A stretch of DNA of 64,000 nucleotides from Trichobilharzia szidati (GCA_944472155.2 OX235275.1:53089228-53153227); one strand, 5' to 3'; counted from the first letter of the stretch, positions 22,030-34,060 are shown. The notes: generated by a model from the sequence alone, not told the origin. Program-made: numbers and translations.

Positions 22030-22205
22030 GCGATGTTGTTTCTTTTACAGAGGGAGGTAGCTAACTCCACGCCCAACCTTCCCTTTTTGTCAGACTTACT
22101 GAAGGCGAAGTGAGTTTAAGGTGTACATCGGCCGGGATTCAAACCCCGAACCATTTACAGTGTGGCTGACGAATGTTCTACCACTGAACCACGAAGTGTA
22201 ATTCA
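22030..22205 (-). repeat. tRNA-Gly-like SINE
   Basis: The minus strand has GTGGTTCAGTGGTAGAAC, a box A close to tRNA-Gly, GGGGTTTGAATCCCGGCC as box B, and the family body with ttcgccttcagtaag. Confidence 0.65.
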
Positions 22206-22439
22206 TAGGTCCTACTAATAGTCACCGCCACAAAATATGTCGTCTGAATGAGTGCAGATGTATAATGAATGGATGTCTGACTCATGAATTAACTGAAGTC
22301 GGTAGGAATATTACCTGAATTCTACACGAACAATCTGTATGTAAAACTGATTTTAATCTCCCACAGTGGCAGAAAAATTATAGCCATATTTCTAGAATAA
22401 TGGGGATGGAGGAATATTTGCAATTTAGGAGAATGTATT

Positions 22440-22640
22440 CGGAATATTTGGAGGATTTCATCATGAGCTGATATCAGTTGGACAACCGTTGGAAAACCAG
22501 TGAGGGAGTACTGGACAGCTGTTTCATCAGCCTAGTTTGAGATTCTTCATCAGCATGCACCCACCCTGAGGGGCTCGAACCCAGGACCTTCTTGTTACAA
22601 GGCTTACGATCTTCATAGACCATTCAGCCACTGGGATCCT
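22440..22640 (-). repeat. F2 hammerhead SINE
   Basis: Box B is decayed to ggctcgaaccc (plus). The hammerhead block includes tgtttcatcagcctagtttgag on the plus strand. It is head-to-head with 22805-23050. Confidence 0.6.
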
Positions 22641-22804
22641 CCAACTAATCAAACAAACAAAATCCCTACAAACCATACCTGGCCCTATTCAGGTATGTAG
22701 TTACTTGGGGTTCTAGTTGGAAGCCGTCACCAGTAGGGTGCAGCAGGTTGAAGGTGGGGCAGTAAATCATCAAAGAAGACATTTTGAAGTCGTCGCGGAA
22801 TGTC

Positions 22805-23050
22805 ATGATTTGGCAGGAGTTAGAATTCATGGGTCACTGGACTGGGTCTCAGTGGCTTGATGCTCAACGAGCTTGCCTTGTAACGAGAAAGTACTGTGTT
22901 CGAACCCTGGTGGTGGCTGAGCATTGATGATAAGTCCAAAACTAGGACTAAACAGCTGGCTGTCCAGTATTCCTTGAGTGGTTTTCCAATGGTTCTTTAA
23001 CTGATATCAGCTCATGATAAGATCCTCCAACTAATCAAACAAACAAAATC
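22805..23050 (+). repeat. F2 hammerhead SINE, inverted partner
   Basis: Head with gccttgtaacgagaaag and gttcgaaccctgg, then ttgatgataagtccaaaactaggactaaacagc. GAAA is TAAA. Confidence 0.6.
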
Positions 23051-23224
23051 CCTACAAAACCAACACCTGAATATTTGAGATAGTTGTGTTCTCTGAGGGG
23101 GGTGTTTTAATTGCGAGGCTTTCATTCTCCGCCTAGAAAACATCCTCAGCATTAACCTCATCACAATGAAGTTAAACTTTATGAATGCTCCTTTTGTGAA
23201 ATATTTTTCCTCCCTCTGGTAATG

Positions 23225-23480
23225 TTGACTACGTCGGTGGTTCGGTAGTATAAAACTAGCCAACCACGCCGCAAGTGGTCCGGGATTCGATCACCCAGTC
23301 AAGCACTCCTAACTTCACTTGGCCAGTAGTAATCTCAATAAAGAGGGAAGATTGGGCGTGAGGCTATCAAATCCACCTCAAGAAAAAAGTAACACCACTG
23401 CTATTGAAACTCTGAAGCCCCAAGATAAAAACCCTATGTTCCAACGGGGACGCAGAGGAACACAAAAGGAACACTCACTG
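23225..23480 (+). repeat. tRNA-Gly-like SINE with RTE-like tail
   Basis: Head ggttcggtagtataaaactagcc with ccgggattcgatcac as box B; 3' part contains ctatgttccaacgggg, the tail shared with RTE. Confidence 0.6.
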
Positions 23481-23489
23481 TAAAGGTTT

Positions 23490-24250
23490 CCTTGAGAGAA
23501 AACTATTTTTCAACAATCAAGGATACTCAATGTTCACTCGTTTTTGAATTTAGTGCCGAAGAACGTTTCCTGAAGGATAATGAAGGATTCATAATCAAGC
23601 TGACCAAGGTTTCTGAAATGACCTCGTTATCGGTTTCACAAGCGATGCTGGCCTATAGTTCCACTTACACTTGAGTTTGTCAGAAACGCCACGTGGGAGG
23701 CAACTTTTAAGTGTGTAGTTTTCATGTGACACCTACGACCAGATAACTGTATCGATCACTATGAAGTGATCAATGTGTGAGCATCAGTCAGTAATCCTTC
23801 TTGATTTCAGTTATGAAAGGATAACCCAATGGTAAGGCATTTGACTTCAGACGCGAACACACAAAAATTCCGATTTTAAACAAATGTAAGTTTCTTTAAT
23901 ACTTTAGATACACCCTAAAGAGGAATATAAACATACATGGAACATATGGCATCAAGGAACTTAACCCTAAGCTCCTATTATTTCCGAAGACGCTCCGAAT
24001 CGACAACTATATACTGAGTACAATTTCGACGTTAACTCTAAAACACAAGGACCAATAAGAAATTGTATTCTTTGACAGTTAAAATCAATATTTTGTACAA
24101 AGTCTATAAACAAATGTTTTACAAGGAATGTATTGTACTTTTATTCGTATTCCTTCGTCTTCTTCCAACTTGTACACGACTGAATCATTCGCGCCTTCGA
24201 GTTGCCCGCCAATGGCGACCAAGGCCAATGTTCAAACGTTCAATGTTCAC
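23490..24250. repeat. Inverted-duplicated segment (partner 8066-8686)
   Basis: Opposite-orientation relative of the sequence left of the N gap. Longer than its partner because copy 1 enters the gap. Confidence 0.55.
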
Positions 24251-24269
24251 ATTCATTTACATATGGCTT

Positions 24270-24490
24270 TCTGTGAAACGATTGAAAATTAGTGTGAATG
24301 TGTTGTTCGATTGGTATTGCTTAACAGTGGAATACAGGAAGCGCATTTCTCCCTATTTGGCACTCGTCAGTTGGATATACTTGCATCCAAAGTGAGTGGC
24401 GGTGCTCCCACTGGGACTCAAACATGCCACCCACCCGTTGTTTCCGATATGGTAAAGCGTTATCCACTGGGCCAACGATAGTCATGATAG
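24270..24490 (-). repeat. F1 (Sm-alpha-like) SINE
   Basis: Minus strand: head TTGGCCCAGTGGATAACGC and GTTTGAGTCCC box B, hammerhead with canonical CTGACGA and GAAATGCGC, tail TGTATTCCACTG. Stem II is mispaired (GTGC/GGGA). Confidence 0.65.
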
Positions 24491-24589
24491 CCACCCCTTG
24501 TGCAACAGTTTTCTGTTGCCATGCATTTTAAATTGTATTTCCCCTTCATTTTTACAGTTATATTAGATCGAAACGCCTATTTTGTGATG

Positions 24590-24655
24590 AGATGCCCATC
24601 CTGGATTCCACTGCTAGCCACTATCAATCAAATGTGGCATCATATTGACCTTCGG
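24590..24655 (+). repeat. F1 SINE tail fragment
   Basis: gatgagatgcccatcctgg followed by the F1 tail attccactgctagccac. Only the 3' hammerhead strand remains. Confidence 0.5.
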
Positions 24656-24779
24656 ACATTCACGAAGTGTCCTTACTAGGAGCCAATATGTCAACAAAGA
24701 TCGACCAATATAACAATCGATCAGCAAATAACATATCAAATATTACTGACAAAAGGAAGAGGGGAGGGTACGTTAAAAA

Positions 24780-25330
24780 GGTCGACTCACCCAAAGCCAA
24801 CATTAACAGAGCAGTACACTAACTAACTTCAACAGTTGGGTACCTCTAGGCAGGAAGGGAAATCTTATCCATTCTCTATACTCCAGAATCCGGGAAAATC
24901 TACTCTATAGATAGGGTTGGCATAGAACTAGAAAACCTTCGCACAACTCTATTAAGTAATGGGTATCTTAGGATGTTTATTGGCAAAAACATCACGAAGG
25001 AAATCGTCTGATGTGGAGCTGATTATATTGGATATTGCAAGCGTGTTCTCCGTAAACGCATAGCTGAACACTACCTGGTTTAGTTAATGTAAGGCAAACA
25101 TAGGACGATAAAGTCTTCAATTTGCGAACACCTTCTAGGGTCAGGTCATTCAGACACACATGATTTATCTTTTAAAGTTATCTACAGGACCAAATCCAAT
25201 CACTCTGAAAGCCTAAGTTTTCTTCACTTATGTATAACCGAAGCTCTAGCTATACATAGACAGAAACCTAAATTATGTGTTCAAAAACGTTTTGTTAAAC
25301 CCCTTTCTTTACCTTGGTCATGGTAATGTT
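24780..25330 (+). pseudogene. PLE thumb to GIY-YIG fragment
   Basis: In shifting frames: LRTTLLSNGYL-like thumb end, GADYIGYCKRVLRKRIAEHY (GIY-YIG), HLLGSGHSDTHDLSFKVIYR, and the end HRQKPKLCVQKRFVKPLSLPW. Stops and frameshifts prevent expression. A related fragment is at 45190-45440. Confidence 0.75.
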
Positions 25331-25484
25331 CTTTTATTTTATTTTTATTTTACCACTTGAATTCATTCCACGTCTTCACTTCATCTTCGCCGTCTTTACT
25401 CTTATCATCGTGGTACTCTTAATATTTTTAGACAACATTTGACCAACAATTTTCTAAAATCCCTATACCAGTTCGAATTTAATT

Positions 25485-25685
25485 GGTGGATGGTGACTAG
25501 CAGTGGAATCCAGGATTACGCAAATTTCGTCCTATTTGGGCCTCGTCACTGGATGTACCTGCATTTCCCAGTGAGTGATGATGTTCCCACCGAGGCTCGA
25601 ACCCGGTGTCTATAGTTTAAAACGCCAAAGCGTTTTCCAGTAGACCACTTGGGCCACGAGACCCACCTCTTGTGCAACGGGTCAT
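25485..25685 (-). repeat. F1 (Sm-alpha-like) SINE, near-complete
   Basis: Minus strand: head GGCCCAAGTGGTCTACTGG and GGGTTCGAGCCTCGG (box B), spacer, hammerhead with TGACGA, CCCAAATAGGAC, GAAA, CCTGGATTCCACTGC tail. C3 of the core reads G, and one stem II pair is broken. Confidence 0.7.
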
Positions 25686-25686
25686 A

Positions 25687-25965
25687 TTAATTTAATTAAA
25701 TTTTAGATTTTCCGTCAATCGATTGGACTGAAGTGCTCACTTGGTCTCAGGTTGACATATCGGCTTCTTGTGCAGATGCTTCGACGATGTCTGGGCATCC
25801 TGGATTCCACTGCTACTAGTCACCATCAGCCAATTAACTTCTAATTAAATGCCCAGACATCGTCGAAGTATCTGCACAAGAAGCCAACAGACATGTCAAC
25901 CTGAGACCGAGCGAGCACTTCGGTTCAATCAATCGACGGGAAAATCTAAAATTCAATTAAATTAT
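25687..25965. repeat. Inverted repeat, arms about 115 bp
   Basis: Left arm 25687-25802, right arm 25850-25965, with an F1 tail in the 48-bp loop. Arms contain ctcaggttgacat and tgcagatgcttcgacgatgt with its complement. Related sequence flanks the F1 pair at 46650-46850. Confidence 0.8.
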
Positions 25966-26289
25966 ACCAACTCACTTATTTGATAATCTTTAAAGGTTTT
26001 GTAATTCATCCACTTCAAATCTACCTCTTTAGTACGCCATTTTGATTATCTTTATTCTTATCATAATATGTGCAATATTGACTGAGCAGTCTCTCTAGTG
26101 CCACTTAATGCCTTCTTCCTTAATTTTTCACTAATTTTAGAATGATCGCATCTACTGTACATTGAATGCTACTCAAATATATCAACGCAACAATGTAACT
26201 GTTCAATGTGATCAATTATTATCAACGCTACAGCGGGATTCATTACTAATTCCTATGAAGTATAATCGGATAGATAAATCAGGCGATGG
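25966..26289. other. Unassigned spacer
   Basis: Nothing recognised. Confidence 0.3.
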
Positions 26290-26317
26290 GCAATAATAAT
26301 CGACTTTATTGTTTTTC

Positions 26318-26385
26318 TAATCTGCCTGTCTGTCTGTCTATCTATCCGTCTGACTGCCTGTCTGTCTGTCTTTCTATCTATCGAA
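26318..26385. repeat. (CTGT/CTAT)n microsatellite
   Basis: Imperfect tetranucleotide run, tgtctgtctatctatc type. Confidence 0.85.
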
Positions 26386-26639
26386 AGAAACTGTATAATA
26401 TTTTCGTGTATAGACAGATATATGTACATGTAAAATAGGGGATAAAGCGCCCAATCACTGTTATATCGCTTTATTTCGTTTTCTTGAAATTTTCTCCTGA
26501 CAACTTGTGATGAAACGATGAATGAGTTTCATGTTACCTGTAAATACATATTTTTTGAGGTAATCTTACTTTCATCTGTTGCATGATATATGTGGTAGGG
26601 TTGCCAACCACCTGCGTTGACAAGAATCTATCTGCACAT

Positions 26640-27160
26640 CCAATTTGAAGACCCTGATGTTGGGTTGGAAGACTTCGGTCTTCTTCACTGCCTCCATGCG
26701 GTGGTAAGGGGTGTTGGTCACAAAAGTGAGAGGTCGAAGTCAAACGTCTGGAGCTTACAAACGGAATTAGGGACACGCAAGCTTACCCAAAGGAGCTGGG
26801 AAATCAATCGAAGAGGTTGTGAAGTTACGGGGAGGGAGAGGGTTAAGACACGTGTTATGCATGCATGCTTAGCCGTCGCCTTCCTCGACGATGGGGAATG
26901 TTAGCTAACTGATACAAGATAGATCAGGTTGGAAAAGAGCTAGCACATCAGAGGTCAAATCAAAACACTACTTCATCAGTCAATGAAATCCACAACAGTT
27001 ACTTTGAGCCAGCCAGTCACATCGGGAGATGTACACTTCCTACTTATCTGGTTGGGTTCCTCAGGATGATAAGAACTAATGAAGGCTGGAGACAATTGGT
27101 GATATAGCTAAAAATCGTTCTTAGTGGCTGGCGCAGATGCATTCACTACTCTTTGTGATA
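26640..27160 (+). pseudogene. RTE/SR2-like LINE 3' end
   Basis: Frames recall the C-terminus of the schistosome RTE family (TRKLTQRSWEINRRGCEVTG; then a block aligned with 45540-45900 containing the sequence for QTKTWHQS-type and WRRCIH-type ends). Frames are broken. Relative: 45540-46060. Confidence 0.6.
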
Positions 27161-28190
27161 TATTATATCCAATAAAACTTTATTGTTCTTCCATATTACT
27201 ATTTTTTTGCCTCACTCACACTTCTGTTTATTATCTCCCTTTTGAATCTCTCTTCTCTCGCTTTTTGTGATACGTAGAGTGACAGCGGGAACTGGAACTG
27301 CTTCACATCTATGCAAAAGTCTATGTTGAAACCAGTCAGTTAATCATTCTAAACCTACAGTGTACATGAACTGCAATATCCTAACGGATCGAATAACGTA
27401 TGAGCCTGTTTCGGTCACCAGAAACCACGGAAACACGGCTCCCGATGCTGGTCTACTGCCTTGTGGATTAGACCTCCAGACAACCACCAGCTTCAGTCTA
27501 GGCGTCCGAGCAGTATCCCAGCCATCACACAAATTATGACAGACTATGTGTGGCATATCTCTTGGTGGCTTTAATGTGCCGAGACGCTGAAGACCAGAGA
27601 GTACTAGACAGCTGCTTCTTCCTAGTTCGAAACTATACGTACTGTTGAGGAATGCAAATACTAGGACGAAACAGCTGTTGAGTACTCCATGATTTTCTCT
27701 AGTGGTTGTCGAACTGATGCGAATCCGTGATCAAGCTTGAAACCAATTAAATCCCTACAAATAAACATTTGGAGATTACATTTATACCATAATGTATGAT
27801 GAAGGTAGAAATAAAATTAATAAAGGCCATCTGAATTGGTGATTTCATCAACACAGATCTCTATTCACTTCAGTATCGAACGTCACTCAAGCTTATATCC
27901 GTTTGTTAGTAAAATTATATATCAGATAGCCTTAGATTGTCATACAAACTCAGTTACCAGGTTATGGGTCATATCTGTTGTTAGAGGACTGATGTTCAAG
28001 CTGAAGTAACCTTAGGCGGACTCAGACTTTGGATTCACTAGCTGATAATGGAGCATTTAATTGAATGAACCTTAGGATTGCAAAGCATTAAGTGATGAAT
28101 AGCCTTCAGAAATGATGATCATTAAAAACTCTAAGCTCATGGAAATAGGAAGAATATTGTTCATAAGATTAAGAGATACAGAATATTTAT
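27161..28190. other. Mixed repeat debris
   Basis: 27590-27760 contains two facing F2 hammerhead halves (gtactagacagctgcttc; gacgaaacagctgttgagtactcc) around a tRNA-less centre. 27340-27560 and 27770-28190 are unassigned. Confidence 0.4.
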
Positions 28191-28195
28191 AAATT

Positions 28196-28740
28196 ACGTT
28201 TTAAAGTACACATTCATCAACCTGAAACCAATCTGGAAATCTTCGTCACTCAACATCAACAACAAAATTCGGATTTTCAATGCAAACGTCAAGTCAATTT
28301 TGCTATACGGATCAGAAACTTGGCAGGTCACAAAGAATAATTCCAACAGCCTGTTGCAGACCTTTATCAACAGCTGTCTTTGTTCTATACTGAAGATCAG
28401 ATGGCCGGAAAGAATCACCAGCAAGAAACTATGGGAACTAACAAAACAAAACAAGAACCAATCGCCCAACAAATATGCAGGAGAAAGTGGAGATGGATTG
28501 GACACTCACTTAGAAGGCCGTTGGGTGACATCGCGCGTCAAGCCATCGCTCGAGTGGAACCCGAAAGGGAAGCGGCGAGTTGGTCGTAAGTGCAAGGGTG
28601 ACATGGAGGAGATTGTGTGAAGAGGAGTTGAAACAGTATGGACTAACATGGATGCAGGTGAAAAGTACAGTAGAAGACAGAAGCAAGTGGAGACGTGTAG
28701 TTGAAACCCTATGTTCCACTATGAACCCAAAGGAACAATA
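28196..28740 (+). pseudogene. RTE LINE 3' end
   Basis: Reads INNKIRIFNANVKSILLYGS, then ETWQVTKNNSNSLLQTFINS, LCSILKIRWPERITSKKLWE, a frame change near 28440, then RKWRWIGHSLRR, LEWNPKGKRRVGR and the terminal TMFHYEPKGTI-like end at ccactatgaacccaaagg. It is the region C-terminal to the RT palm, 5'-truncated, with frameshifts. Confidence 0.8.
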
Positions 28741-29535
28741 ATACGTTTTAAAGTTGGGAGTTTGAAAGGGAGAATGAAGAAAAAGAAGGCACGAATATGA
28801 AAAGGCGTTTAAGGCCATAGTAGTAAAGGTGATTGAATAAACCGCTTATATATGTACACAGTTTAAGGTCCTGCTTTGTGCACATCAAGAACTCTCACTG
28901 TTAACAGAAGATGGCGTCGGGATCCCACCCCCCAACTTCGAATGACTTTGCCTACTTTCACGTATCACTTTGAAAGATTTTGATGTAGAATGATGTGTAA
29001 GAACAAGGTGTTCAAGAAGTGAAAGGGACTGGTCTAGCTAAATTCCCCTTTCAAAAACCATACTGAAAGATGTTTCTGTGCGCGTCTGACAAATATCCTA
29101 CTGTTTTCAGTGATGCAATAATCTGTTATGTAATCAGTAGTGAATGACTATCAGGTAAAGTTACCTGAAGTTTTAGTGAGAAGTCATGACCATTATGCTT
29201 CGCCAAGTCAATAATGAGGAGAAATACTCACCGATGACATTAGCTAACAGTCGAGCTATATATATAGCGAAGAATATCCTTTTCGATAATTTCCTCCTCT
29301 TCTGTCCCTACAACTATATATATGTTTATATACATAGAATATTCTAGATTAGTAGTCAATAACAATATTAGTGTTTTTTTTAAATAATATCGATTTGTAA
29401 ATTAAGATCAATGGAATTACCACAGTTCATTAAAGATGCTTAAATTATAAGAATAATAATAAAAATATAGTAGCAAGTAGAATATCGACCAAAATTGTGA
29501 GAATTCCACAAAAATTCAGGATCATTCAGACCTAG
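28741..29535. other. Unassigned spacer
   Basis: A/T-rich in its second half. No repeat family recognised. Confidence 0.3.
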
Positions 29536-29539
29536 ACGG

Positions 29540-30185
29540 CCAATGCAAGGATAATATCTGAACTAACTTCTTTTGGATGCACAAATTAGGCTTCTTATTA
29601 TGGATCCCAACAGCCTCAGCAATATTTAGTAATCGAACTCTTAAGGCGAAATTTAGGTTTATTGGTATGCGTTAAATGACTCTGAAAGTATGTTTAACAT
29701 CACTCCTGTGTTCTGTATCCACAAGATGAGATAGAATAGCGCCATGCACGGTGATGTTCGGGAATCCGATGATAAAAACGCCTAATTGTATGGCCTATGC
29801 AACTAACTGGCTACACAAGAGCAGTAAAATTGGTAGATAGACATGGAAGAGGCGAAATTAGGCCGTTTGTCTTTTACTCCCGATCGCAAAACAGGAATGG
29901 TTTTGAAGATACAGCATAATTCAGCATCAGGGAATGTTATTTTTACTGCATTTCTATGACTCTGTGTGAGTATCTCTCTGATGTAGTTCCCAAGGAACTG
30001 GATTTGTAAGAATAAGGCCTTTTTTGGAACTGTTGGTACCTTGGGTTGCTTTAATTTTAGATTCATATTCCTATCAATCAACTTTTCTGGATAGCTGTTT
30101 TTACTCAGCAACTGTTTAATATGAGTAAGTTCCTCATCAAGACATTCATCCGTGCAGACTGCTCTTGCTCCATGGCTAACCAAGA
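29540..30185 (-). pseudogene. PLE thumb, linker and GIY-YIG fragment
   Basis: Open for 126 codons: LDEELTHIKQLLSKNSYPEK (thumb), VKDKRPNFASSMSIYQFYCS, then CSCVASYIG; continues in other frames through HLVDTEHRSDVKHTFRVI to KKPNLCIQKKLVQ. The RT palm is missing. Confidence 0.75.
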
Positions 30186-30224
30186 ACTTTATCAGATTGC
30201 GTTTGTATTAGAATTCATGAGTGG

Positions 30225-30350
30225 TCGAATTCCATCCCAATGGGTGTAAATTTCTGAAGCGCCTAAAAGTAGGACGGAACAACTGTCTCGTATTGCCTGG
30301 TTTCCAGTGATTTTCTAGCAGATATGTATCGGGGATTCAACCTGGAACCA
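30225..30350 (+). repeat. F2 SINE hammerhead remnant
   Basis: tttctgaagcgcctaaaagtaggacggaac followed by a tail with ccagtgattttctagcag. The head is lost. Confidence 0.45.
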
Positions 30351-30865
30351 AAGTGTGAATTTGAATTTTCTCTTCTTTAATCAGACTGAGAATTTCATTG
30401 GAGAGGTTTCTTGACATTGATAGGTTGACCTTTCTCTAGACTTGTATTACTAAAGCTTTAACGCTTCCAGTAGAGAAACTGGAACTGTGTATAAGAGAAA
30501 CACAATTATTCAACCACTTCTACTATGATAGTAATCACCTTGTTGTTGTCTACCGACTTGATCTTTTGGTTGTTTATTTTAAATCCCTCTAACTCTCCTA
30601 TTTTTCTTTTGAACTCTTACGTAATATATCACTATCCCTCGCTTCTATGTGTATCCTGATCACACGTCATTCATTAAATTATTTGTCTCATTTCGTGACT
30701 CTAAAATCCGTATTCAACTGTTATGTGGTGATTAACATTAGCAACAATGATTACGAGAATTTACCTTCTTTATAACTATCCACCCTTGTGGAAAAGTGGG
30801 TGTTGTATATAGATCCCAGTAAGGCAAGGCTGCCTGCCTATTATCACTGATGCTATTCTTAATTG
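30351..30865. other. Unassigned spacer
   Basis: Nothing recognised. Confidence 0.3.
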
Positions 30866-30869
30866 TGGT

Positions 30870-31840
30870 GGACCGGGGAGAGACAGAAAACAGAAATACG
30901 CTGCACTGAGCTGGTAAGAAGACTCTAGAAGATCTTGATTTTGCGTGTAGATGATTTATGTTTAGTGTCGTACAAACTAGAAGACTTGCAGGCAGGCGAA
31001 AACCAATAAACTGTCTGAAGAAGCAAGCAGGCGGCGAAGGCAGGAATTCGGGTGAAAAAAGACAGAGGTGATGACGAATTACTAACCAACTGCAACGAAA
31101 ACAACGAACAGTATCAATCACTATCAGTAAGAGGGATTTGACAGAGGTTACTTCCTGCTTTCACCTATCTGGCTGGGAGACACGATCTCATCCACAAGTA
31201 GTTGGACAGCACGGATGAAGATTTTAAAGCCAAATAAAAAATAAGAAATGCAGAATACGCCTTCATCAACCCGAAACCACTATGCAAAATCTTCTGCACT
31301 CAGTCATCCAGCATAAGGAAGAAGATTCGGATTTTCAACACAAATGTGAACTCAGTCAGTCAGTTAGTGCTACTATACGGGTCAGAAACTTGGCCAGTGT
31401 GTTATGAAAGTCATTTCCAACAAGCTACTGCAGATCTTTATCAACACCTGCCCAATTCGTTGGCTGGCTCAATACTGAAGATCAAATGGCCAGCCGGCTG
31501 GCCGGTCAGAAATATTTAGCAACAAGAAACTCTTCCTCCAACCGACCAACAGGCGGGAACCGATTGCTCAACAAATATGTAGGAGAAAATGGAGATGGAT
31601 TGATCGGACATACGTTGAGGAGGCCATCGAATGACATTGCACGTCAGCTAGGTCACTGCTCAGGTGGAATGCCAGCGGGAAGTGACGAGTGCGTCATCGG
31701 CGTGAGGGTAACAATGAGGAGATCGTGTGAGTTGGAGGAAGAGATGACCGATTATGGGGAGGAAAGTGTAGGTGTGTTGTCGAAGTCCTATGTTCTAATG
31801 GGAGCCCGAGGGAATAATAATATAGATGCCAATGTATAGT
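30870..31840 (+). pseudogene. RTE LINE, strongly decayed
   Basis: Starts just upstream of the RT YADD region (LEDLDFA-type sequence near 30938), continues with FSVVQTRRLAGRRKP, DLTEVTSCFHLS, then a 3' part with LLNKYVGENGDGLIGHTLRR and MRRSCELEEEM. Many frameshifts. Confidence 0.7.
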
Positions 31841-32129
31841 TAAACAGGAAAACAAATTCCCTGAATAAAACAGCCTCTTATTTGTACTAATTGCTCTGTT
31901 CCTCCACTATTTCTTGGATGAGAGTTATTTATAAGTTATTTACATGTACAAGTTGTTCTACTTATATAGTTTGTTAGTAGCCAAAGTGAAGTTATGAAAA
32001 TTGTTGCATTCATTATCGTCATGATAATGAAAAACCATTTTATTGAAGTATAAATGAATCGGATTTGAAGCAGATAATAATTTTAGATAAAATCTATTGT
32101 TACCATTATTGCTGTCATTCCCATGGGTT
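31841..32129. other. Unassigned spacer
   Basis: Nothing recognised. Confidence 0.3.
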
Positions 32130-32510
32130 ATGAATGGAGCATAGAGCTTCAGCATCAAATCGAGATTTCACTCAGTTCTGTGTAGTCCTTTTTATCTGGC
32201 TCCATGATTACTCACAAGGTCTCATTTCCTCTTCACATGATCTTCTCTGTGTCACCCAACTCAGTGTTTCCCACTTGGGTTCAACTCAAGAGTTTGTCTG
32301 GGGCATAATATCACTCAATAGTCTTCTCAGAGTATTTCGAATCAATCCCCATTTCCTTCTGAATATTTGTTGGTTTATTCGTTGACTGACTTCCTTGATG
32401 CTTAAATATGTCTGCCTGGCTGGCCAACCAGCCCGCCATCGGGCCCTCATTATGGAGCAAAAGGGGGAATTTTTGATGAACGTGGGCATTAATGTGTCAC
32501 AAATGTACCA
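32130..32510 (-). pseudogene. RTE LINE 3' end fragment
   Basis: The minus strand gives NQQIFRRKWGLIRNTLRRLL, then RRSCEEEM-like sequence and an ALCSIHNPWE-like end. Frameshifted. Confidence 0.7.
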
Positions 32511-32944
32511 AGTGACACGTACGCCAAGTCTCTTAGCTATCTATATACAAAGAATAAACATAATCCATAGTGATTTTAATCTCTTTTAACAAAGTCGTAG
32601 CGTGTCTACATCGTGCATTTCACGAAACCACTGGACAATTCCTTATACGTATAAGTTCATCGTGTATAATAGGCATGTATGTCAAAACCAGAGTAAGGTA
32701 TTTTAAATTATCGCTGTCTAATCCTTTAAATACTAAGTAATGTTAAATGAAATGTTGAAAAGCTGTTCCAACTCGACTACATTTCAAACATTATTAAAAC
32801 ATATAGAAAATCAAAACATGTGATTCAGAGAAAAAACTCTTTTTAACGAGTTTGTTATCAAGGTGTACAATCGTGTATATATATTTCTTCTATAAGAAAT
32901 TATATCCGGTGAGGGAATTTAATCGTTGGTGTGAATATTATTAT
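32511..32944. other. Unassigned A/T-rich spacer
   Basis: No repeat or gene recognised. Confidence 0.3.
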
Positions 32945-34060
32945 TATTATTCCCTTGGGTTCCTAGTGGAACATAGGGCTTCAACTGCACGCCTCCACTT
33001 GCTTCTGTCTTCTGCTGTACTTTTCACCTGCACCCATGTTAATCCATACTGTTTCAGCTCCTCTTCACACGATCTCCTCCATGTCACCATTGGACGTCCC
33101 ACTTGTCGCATCCCTTTCGGGTTCCACTCGAGCATTGGCCTGATGCGCGATGTCACCTAGCGGCCTCCTCAGCGAGTGTCCAATCCATCTCCACTTTCTC
33201 CTGCATATTTGTTGAGCAATTGGTTCTTGTTTTGTTTGTTTGTTCCCATAGTTTCTTGTTGGTGATTCTTTCCGGCCATCTGATCTTCAGTATAGAGCAA
33301 GCGAAGACAGTTGTTGTTGATAAAGGTCTGCAACAGGCTGTTGGAAATATTCTTTGTGACCGGCCAATTTTCTGATCCGTATAGAAGAACTGATATGACG
33401 TTTGCATTGGAAATCCGAATTTCGTTGTCAATGCTGAGTGATGACGATTTCCTGATTGGTTTCAGGTTGATGAATGTGTTTCTCGCTTTCCCGATTCTCG
33501 ATTTGACATCCTAGTCCGTTCCTCCTGTAGTTGAGACAATGGTCCCTAGATAAGTGAATGAAGTAACCTCTTTCAAATCCCTCCCGTTGATGGTGATTGG
33601 CGCTGGATGCTGCTGCTGTTGTTTTTGTTGGTTGGTTATTTTTACAACCTCCATCTTGTCTATGTTCACCTGCAGTCCTGTCTTTGCTGCTTCTTCGACC
33701 AGTTTGTCGGTTTTCGTTTGTAAGTCTTTGATTTTGTGTGACATCAAACATAAATCATCCACGCGCGAAATCCAGGTCTTCTAGGTTCTTCACGTCGGTG
33801 GTGCAGGATATCCCTGTCTTCTCGTTTCCCACTGTCTGACACATAACCCAGTCGACCACAATAAGGAATATCATTGGTGATAATAAGCACCATTGTCTTA
33901 CTCCTGCGTTTACTCCAAACGCATCACTGAGTTTTCCGTTGTGGATCACTTGACATGTGCCGTTGTCGTACAGCTGTTGAATAAGGTTGATGAATATTTG
34001 GAGTACGCCGTAGTACTCGAGTAGTTTCCAGATTACTGGTGTGAATGCATAAAATAATAA
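32945..34060 (-). pseudogene. RTE LINE, from mid-palm to 3' end
   Basis: From 34060 down: VIWKLLEYYGVLQIFINLIQ, LYDNGTCQVIHNGKLSDAFG, GVRQWCLLSPMIFLIVVDW (motif B, G to W change), LEDLDFA (start of the catalytic YADD region, frameshifted, then DDLCLMSHKIKDLQ), INGRDLKEVTSFTYLGTIVS, KNISNSLLQTFINNN, then LEWNPKGMRQVGRPMVTWRR and AVEALCSTRNPRE. The 3' end has a (TTATTATTA) tail at 32937-32950. The endonuclease and the first part of the RT are missing. At least four frame breaks. Confidence 0.85.

Larger units (their letters stand above)
16148..22110 (+). repeat. Segmental duplication, copy 2 (partner 1-7930)
   Basis: Direct-orientation paralog of the window start. It carries the same exon set, SINE pairs and tRNA-Asn-like head. 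The private insertion 17212-18132 and the private absences at 16975 and 18760 give pre-insertion sites for the elements of copy 1. Confidence 0.85.

Noticed and set aside
26318..26385. CRISPR-like or structured array.
   Set aside because: Simple tetranucleotide microsatellite without spacers; nothing prokaryotic is present.
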